Positions 48,358 through 64,000 of a DNA stretch of 64,000 bases are shown here, one piece after another. The translations under genes were made by a program, and so were the position numbers. The notes beneath the pieces are model-generated. The model had not been told where the DNA came from, searched no databases, and worked only from the letters and a program-made list of their open reading frames with translations. The number at the start of each line of letters is the position of its first letter. The stretch's first letter is position 1. This DNA comes from Lineus longissimus (lineage: Eukaryota; Nemertea; Pilidiophora; Heteronemertea; Lineidae), in NCBI RefSeq assembly GCF_910592395.1, contig NC_088325.1:1676001-1740000 (forward strand), given 5' to 3'.

Positions 48358-48750
48358 CTGTTGTTTTCTGGTCTGTTCATTAAGGGCATGCAGCCAGCTA
48401 TTGACGAATTCCGGTGTACTGTTGTAGTTTAGGTAGACCCAGTTGATGACGGCATTTAACCATTGGCAACTCTCCACGCTTGCTGCATCAAAATGCCGTC
48501 TTCGGGGTGTGGGGTGCGCGGTTTTGGGCGCCTGTGCGGCCTTCCTACCGAAAAACTTGAAGTAAAAATGCACCAGCCCCGCGACCACAACACCAAAGAT
48601 AATCCAAGAAACGAAAAACATGTCTACGATGTCTAAATTCCTGTAGTTGAAGTTTTTGTACCAAACTAAGAATCGCCCATAGCGCTCCGCCATATTTTCA
48701 CTCGCCTCCCCGAGTCGGTACCAGATGAGTTTCATGGTTATATCTGCCAT
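48358..48750 (-). CDS. TMEM24/C2CD2-like lipid-transfer protein, first coding exon
   Basis: The exon has 131 codons, from a Met in a good Kozak context (AACCATGG) to ...ALNEQTRKQQ, then the donor CAACAG|GTAAGG. Residues 43-66 are a strong hydrophobic membrane segment (VDMFFVSWIIFGVVVAGLVH), followed by a basic stretch (PTPRRRHF). Residues 93-131 (CQWLNAVINWVYLNY...SWLHALNEQTRK) match the start of the SMP domain of vertebrate C2CD2L/TMEM24 and C2CD2, where W-x-ALNE is the signature. In that family an N-terminal membrane anchor holds the protein in the ER, and the SMP and C2 domains move phosphatidylinositol at ER-plasma membrane contacts. Membership is by homology; the exact paralogue is not resolved. 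Most of the SMP domain and the C2 domain must be in later exons at lower coordinates. Confidence 0.8.
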
Positions 48751-48757
48751 GGTTCAG

Positions 48758-48762
48758 CCAAT
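48758..48762 (-). promoter_or_regulatory. CCAAT-box-like element just upstream of the C2CD2-like start
   Basis: An inverted CCAAT (ATTGG on the minus strand) lies about 8 bp upstream of the ATG at 48750. It is close to the start codon, so it may be transcribed or may be chance. No TATA box is evident. Confidence 0.2.
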
Positions 48763-49134
48763 CGGATAGGTACTACCGTAAATGTATATCCATAAATAGC
48801 CCAGCTAGTCACCTACAGCTGCTGCTAACTTTTACTCCATGTAAATAGGTTATTTAATACGAAAAACACGGATTCCTAGCATACCCCGTTAATGCACTAT
48901 CCGCTGGCTTCCTGGCAGAGTGGAAGCGAGGCTCCAGTCTGGGAATCCCCGGCGCGGGACATTTAAAGTTTATTTTTAGAATTTCTAGGATACTGCTATT
49001 GTTGGAGCCGCGTCAGCAGTCGCGGACTGAATTAATTGAGGCTCGCTTGTCTCCATTGTTTAGCCAATAAACAATAGAGTTCAGGGATTACTGACAGGGA
49101 CATTGGCATGGATATTCCTTGGCCCCAGTGGATA

Positions 49135-49270
49135 TAGGAGCAGCAGAAATGCCCAGACTGCCGCTCTGATTGAGCAGCTCATCTGAGTTCTACTGAAAGC
49201 TTTCAGGAAGGGACCGGGGTCAGAGTGAAGTCTGATTACACCTCTAATACAGTTGATATCAGATATCCGA
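49135..49270 (+). mobile_element. SINE B fragment
   Basis: CTCTGATTGAGCAGCTCATC, CTGAAAGCTTTCAGGA and GATTACACC(T)-TTGATATCAG match SINE B at 55380-55490. The head is absent. Confidence 0.7.
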
Positions 49271-49339
49271 GTTAACTAGCCTTAAAAAGAAAGCTGGTCC
49301 CTATGATATAACATGTTCACCATTGGTAAATTCTATAAC

Positions 49340-49519
49340 TACAGTAGAACCTACCTTAGCAGACAGCTCCCTATAAAGACACCCTCTCTGTTAAGGACAC
49401 TAGTTCTGGTCCCAAATTGATAATTTTCAGTTCATTTCACCTCTCTAATCAGCACACCTCTCTATTGAGGACAGCATTCGTCAGTTCGAGGTCGTCTCTA
49501 ATAGAGAGGTTCTACTGTA
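49340..49519. mobile_element. pogo-like MITE
   Basis: TACAGTAGAACCTACC to GAGGTTCTACTGTA, 180 bp. Confidence 0.92.
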
Positions 49520-49931
49520 CTTGATAGTGAAGCGGAAGACAAGCATTTGCTCAAAAGATAAACTTACTAATTTATTTTACAAAATAGTCACAATAAGTCT
49601 AATTTCACTAGATACAGACTCACGAGGCCTAATATCAAGTAGGAGTTGAACCGTATACCTTGAGGCCTCAACCACATAGTTTATGGAGCTACACCATCAA
49701 ATCCTAAACTGCTTCCAACTGATTTGAACTCGGCCATAGCAGCCATAAACAAAACAAGTAGACAATTTAACACATTTCCTGAAAAGTTCATGCCATTAGG
49801 GTGTAAGACATGCGAGTTGTTGTCTAAATTAACTAGCGTCCAGTTACTTGGGAGGCCCTATCATTTCCTCCAAGTCAAATCCAAGATGGCTGGCGGTTTG
49901 GCTGGTGGACTCTTGTAGATTTCAGACAACA

Positions 49932-50181
49932 GGGCCCAAATTCACAAAGGGCGTTTAAGGGTTAGACATGTACAACTTCTTCCTAATCAGTTTCAGGGCC
50001 TATTCATATCCTGTGAAGATTCACATGAAGGACCTGAATCTGTCTATTCAGTAGTTAACTTCTCTCTAATCAGTTTCAGGGCCTATTCATATTCTGTGAA
50101 GATTCACATGAAGGGCCAGAATCTGTCTATTCAGTAGTTAAACGCTGTTTTAAGCTAAACACCCTTCATGAATTTGGCCCC
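49932..50181. mobile_element. GGCC-AATT MITE with two internal units
   Basis: GGGCCCAAATTCACAAAGGG to CATGAATTTGGCCCC. The unit TTTCAGGGCCTATTCATAT...AATCTGTCTATTCAGTAG is present twice. Confidence 0.9.
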
Positions 50182-50394
50182 AGATCTCTCATTTCACACA
50201 TAAACATCATGAAATGTTCAGGAAATGTGGTAAATGTCCAGCTTATTGTGTTTCTGACCATAAGATTTGATTTCAATCATATTAACCTTGGTGTTCAACC
50301 TGATGGAGGCTGTTAAGGTTGGCCCCTTAAACCTGCTCCTCCCCCTGCCTCAGGCTGCCCCATCCGGATTGCCATGGCCAAATGCACAGGCACC

Positions 50395-50546
50395 CAAAAA
50401 TAAGAGCTCAATAGCCCCCTGCCTACAGCCCCCCCCCCCCTCGGCGGTCAACCCAACCCACCGACTTTTCTTTTACATGTTGTCAGTCCCAATGGGGTGT
50501 GTTTGTCAGTCGAGGCACGCTGTGGGGGCTATTGAGCTCGTATTTT
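50395..50546. mobile_element. short inverted-repeat element
   Basis: AAAATAAGAGCTCAATAGCC and its inverse GGGGGCTATTGAGCTCGTAT surround a C-rich centre. It explains most of the open frame 50267-50605. Confidence 0.65.
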
Positions 50547-50984
50547 CAATTCCCTTCGGCCAACGCTCCAAGGGGATCTCGGGAGGTCACATACACACCA
50601 AATAACTGATCTCTTCTTTCTAAGATTTCCACAAACAAACACATATTATATTACACCAATACATACACTCTGTTTGTACAACTTTATTTACTGAAGGCAA
50701 GTTCTAATCAAAACAAAAGACAAATTGCTCAATAGGGGGAGTCACTCCTAGTCGCTAATGCTACGGAATCTTGGCTAATATCCAGCCAGATGAGCTGATT
50801 GCGGTTCAGGCTTCAGCCTGGTAGACTTAAATATCGCTGTTTTTCTCCGATGCCCATAAATACGACATAAATCTGATTTCAAAATAAGTAAATGCATGTC
50901 ACAAAGATATTTCATCTCTTTCAAAACTTCATTTTCACAGACCAAAGTTACAAGGTAGTACACACCTGTTATTCTATCAATAAT

Positions 50985-51260
50985 AATTATGAGACTTATA
51001 TAGCGCTAAATCCAACTGGTTTCAGTCGCTCAAAGCGCTTCACATTATTACCCCTAGCTATCGGCCTGTGCAATCATGATTCAAGCTCTCTCTCTGGGAG
51101 TATCACAGGTCCGAGCTGCAGCTTTACAGCGCTCAGGACTAACATTCATAGTGTGCCACCTCTGCCAGCTAGGTACCCATTTACTCCTGGGTGGAGAGAA
51201 GCAAGTAGGGTTAAGTGCCTTGCTCAAGGACACGAAGACGAAATGATTTCATAAGGGAGA
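50985..51260 (-). mobile_element. LINE/SINE 3' tail and adjoining repeat
   Basis: ATAATTATGAGACTTATATA to GCGCTAAATCCAACTGGTTT is the inverse of 29190-29240. It runs into GGTACCCATTTACTCCTGGG...TTAAGTGCCTTGCTCAAGGA, a motif common in marine invertebrate repeats. Confidence 0.65.
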
Positions 51261-51293
51261 TTCTCCATCGATGGCCCATGACTTGACGCCCCG

Positions 51294-51468
51294 AAGGCCG
51301 AAGTTACATAGACCTCATTCCTTCATTTCCCACGAGTCACTTTCCGGGTTTTTCTTTCATTCCTCGGTGAATGCACGCCACAAGGCCGTGCATTCACAGG
51401 GGAAAGAAAGCAAAAGGGAAAATGAGTCCTGGGAAATGAACGAATGAGGTCTATGTAACTTCGGCCTT
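51294..51468. mobile_element. palindromic MITE, 175 bp
   Basis: AAGGCCGAAGTTACATAGAC and exact inverse at the right end; arms extend further imperfectly (CTCATTC..., TGGGAAATGA). Confidence 0.9.
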
Positions 51469-51606
51469 ATACCCAGGTAAACATTTCCAAATTCCTTTTT
51501 GTACGTTTTACGTCATACAGCGCTTTATATTCTGTCATGTAAATCTCCCTTACTGTTATATAACCGATACCTGAAGAAGTTTCATTACACTGGTAAGTCA
51601 TTAAAT

Positions 51607-51794
51607 GTGACCCGTCACAGCGAAACCCGGCGCTTGTCGCGCAGAAGATGAGCCTAAATGACACCAGGAGATAATGGAAGAAATTGATGTGCTCATATTT
51701 CACAAAGGGCAGACAACAGAGAAATGAACAAACAGTCCGCCTCAACCTGCCAAGCTCAGAGCGACATGCGCCTACTTTTGCTGCGACGGGTCAC
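51607..51794. mobile_element. AAAT-MITE, 188 bp
   Basis: GTGACCCGTCACAGCGAAAC to GCTGCGACGGGTCAC, AAAT at 51603-51606 and 51795-51798. Confidence 0.92.
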
Positions 51795-51881
51795 AAATTA
51801 TTTACAGCATAATCACAAATAAATCATAATCATATTGATAAAGCGGCCCTGCCAACTCTCCACGTAGATGATCCCAGTGAC

Positions 51882-52187
51882 CAGTGAAACCTCCCTTAGC
51901 GGACACCTCTCTATTAAGGACATCCTCTCTATTAAGGACATCCTCTCTATTAAGGACAACCTCTCTATTAAGGACATCGTCTCCATTAAGGACAACCTCT
52001 CTATTAAGGACATCCTCTCCATTAAGGACATCCTCTCTATTAAGGTCACCCTCTCTATTAAGGACACTAGTTTTGGTCCCAAATTGGGCATTTCCATTCA
52101 AATTGACCTCTGTAGTCAAGACACCTCTCTATTAGGGACAGCGTTTGTCCGTCCCGAGGGTATCCTTAATAGAGAGGTTTTAGTGTA
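51882..52187. mobile_element. pogo-like MITE with about ten-fold subterminal expansion
   Basis: CAGTGAAACCTCCCTTAGCG, then the 18-bp unit CTCTCTATTAAGGACA(T/A)C about ten times, then the usual centre and GAGAGGTTTTAGTGTA end. Four open frames here (SLIER/LLRTS repeats) are products of the 18-bp unit. Confidence 0.95.
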
Positions 52188-52531
52188 CTTGATATCGGAC
52201 TGTAAAGCTCCTTGTTTCTTGGGCAAGAAAAATTGGCTGCCCCTGCCATCATTAATTCTTTAAGTAAAGATTAAAGTTTCTAAGTATCCAGGTCTTGTCA
52301 ATTACACATCAATAAAGGAAACAATCACTGTTTGGTCAATTTTTCAAAATTAACAAACAACAACAATAAAGGTAAATCAATACCCGTCGCAAAAAGTAAT
52401 TTACAAACTTGTTAAAATAATGAAATTTAACCCTCTAATCACTATGACAACCCTGGTATCATTACTTCTGCTTAAATGCTGACACAACATCGACATCACA
52501 AATTACTATCTAAAGGCATATCTCCACATAA

Positions 52532-52758
52532 GCATTCTGAACCGGTCAGAACCGCATTCTGAACCGGTCAGAACCGCATTCTGAACCGGTCAGAACCGCA
52601 TTCTGAACCGGTCAGAACCGCATTCTGAACCGGTCAGAACCGCATTCTGAACCGGTCAGAACCGCATTCTGAACCGGTCAGAACCGCATTCTGAACCGCA
52701 TTCTGAACCGGTCAGAACCGCATTCTGAACCGGTCAGAACCACATTCTGAATCGGCCA
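52532..52758. repeat. 22-bp minisatellite, about ten copies
   Basis: Unit TTCTGAACCGGTCAGAACCG+CA. Each unit holds two short dyads, TTCTGA-ACCGG-TCAGAA and AGAA-CCGCA-TTCT. Confidence 0.97.
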
Positions 52759-52958
52759 ATTTGAATGTCTTTTGTTCAACTGTTTCATTGCTGGTATAAC
52801 CAAACTACAATGCCTGTAGACACAGCGTGAATGCAGCGATAAATGCTTGTGTGGAGATGGGCCTTTACTATGTTAATTTATCTAGAGTGACATAATTTAT
52901 TCCAAAAATTTACAAAGAGTTGTCTCACCAGCAATGTATGAGTAAATGCCCATTGAAA

Positions 52959-52964
52959 TTTATT
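52959..52964 (-). terminator. candidate KAT7 polyadenylation signal (AATAAA)
   Basis: AATAAA on the minus strand about 630 nt after the KAT7 stop. It is the first canonical hexamer I found downstream. A SINE A fragment (53078-53205) would lie in the 3' UTR. Position is the only support. Confidence 0.3.
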
Positions 52965-53077
52965 TACATAGCTTCATCAAAAGGCAGAGGCCCGATTCGG
53001 GGTCATGATGCCTAGATGATGTTGATGATGATGATAATGACCCTGGAAAATCAGCACCTCATTTCACCCAAGTCGAC

Positions 53078-53205
53078 GTCACAAGGCCTATAAACCAAAT
53101 TGGTCCCCAACCTCGGTGGCACGCAAAAACGCTCATCCCGCCTTGGAGGAGGAATACTCCCTGGAGAAAATCACCTCCACGTGCAGCGGGAACTCTGAGA
53201 TGGAG
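53078..53205 (+). mobile_element. SINE A, 3' fragment
   Basis: CCTATAAACCAAATTGGTCC and GCTCATCCCGCCTTGGAGGA to GAGATGGAGAAGAG. It lies in the presumed KAT7 3' UTR. Confidence 0.85.
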
Positions 53206-53595
53206 AAGAGCACCACATTTTCCGAGGGTATCCCTCGTATCGAGGTCAGACTTCCTGGAAATGTCGTCCCTCTCGTCGAGGTCATTATGTCAACCCAAAG
53301 AAAATACTAAAATTTTGCATCAAAATTTAAATTCCATTTCTCAAAAGTACTTATTGACTGTTAACCAAGAAATTTTCAAGCACATTTGATTTTTGCGAAT
53401 GCACCATAAAGAAAAATTTTCAAGAAAAAGAGAAATATTTCAATACAAAACAAAGAATTTCATTATTGACGGCGATAGGTTACAATGCCTTGAATGAGTG
53501 CAACACTAGCTCAGAGAAGAGACTAGAGTAACTAATTCTATTGTTCATGAATGATATGTTATTTCCTAAACTAACTATATTTCTGATATTGGTAA

Positions 53596-63750
<10,155 letters not shown>

Positions 63751-63772
<22 letters not shown>

Positions 63773-64000
63773 CTGTAAAGATGATAGGGAAAATGAGAAT
63801 GGGAATTCCATAGTGATGACTTGATGTATCACATCAAATTTTCCACTAAAATGACCTGAAAAGATAAGGATAATGAGAATGGGAATTCCACAGTGATGAC
63901 TTGATGTATCATATCAAATTTTCCACTAAGATGACCTGAAAAGATAAGGATAATGAGAGTGGGAATTCCATTGAGATGACTTGATGTATCACATCAAATT
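63751..64000 (-). repeat. tandem repeat of a KAT7 intron-exon junction (83, 80, 80 bp units)
   Basis: TCAAATTTTCCACTAAAATG followed by ACCTG recurs at 63751, 63834 and 63914, and a fourth starts at 63994. On the minus strand each full unit ends with a pyrimidine-rich tract, TTTCAG (TTTACAG in the real one), and 22 nt of the exon start GTCATTTTAGTGG. Confidence 0.95.

Noticed and set aside
50267-50605. 112-codon Pro-rich frame
   Set aside because: Falls mostly on a short inverted-repeat element and a poly-C run; no homology recognised.
51802-52263. Frames rich in SLIER, LLRTS or IKDILS repeats here and in other MITEs
   Set aside because: Translations of the 18-bp subterminal motif of the pogo-like MITE; they appear in all frames and both strands.

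Overview
This is a 64 kb piece of an animal (metazoan) nuclear genome. It has spliced genes with GT/AG introns, LINE fragments, tRNA-derived and 5S-like SINEs, several families of MITEs, and many minisatellites. There is no prokaryotic gene organisation. The conserved coding sequence and repeat style suggest a marine invertebrate (deuterostome or lophotrochozoan); the sequence alone does not let me name a species.

Two genes can be supported, both on the minus strand. (1) 53,596 to 63,772 holds the last ten exons of a MYST-family histone acetyltransferase that matches vertebrate KAT7/HBO1 exon by exon: the end of the N-terminal C2HC knuckle, a linker, the MYST zinc finger, the acetyl-CoA site, the catalytic Cys, and a stop at 53,596. 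All exon phases join without a break. The 5' end lies beyond 64,000. (2) The first coding exon of a TMEM24/C2CD2-like SMP-domain lipid-transfer protein is at 48,358-48,750. A second exon, at 323-442, aligns without gaps to a later part of the same SMP domain and probably belongs to the same gene, giving it a span of more than 48 kb.

Nearly everything else is repeat. A pogo/Tc1-mariner-like MITE (TIR about TACAGTAGAACCTC, flanking TA) occurs more than 20 times in both orientations, often with internal tandem expansion. One copy is split by an 873-bp piggyBac-like element with TTAA duplications. A tRNA-derived SINE of about 400 bp (SINE A) occurs nine times; three copies have locally amplified parts of themselves (86-bp tRNA heads at 18.9 and 54 kb, a 58-bp core at 37 kb). 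A second tRNA SINE (SINE B), a 5S-like SINE found as dimers, foldback MITEs with 4-bp AAAT duplications, and LINE 3' ends make up much of the rest. Tandem arrays have units of 17, 22, 23 (twice), 58, 73/74, about 80, 86, 125, 134, 151 (twice) and 152 bp.

The most notable structure is in KAT7. The intron/exon junction of the exon at 63,690-63,772 is tandemly repeated upstream about every 80 bp, giving a ladder of intact 3' splice-site look-alikes. The exon at 60,897-61,042 has a second donor-like site 125 nt downstream. Three consecutive KAT7 exons have a transposon ending within about 20 bp of their 5' splice site. No phage, CRISPR, operon or bacterial-type system is present.
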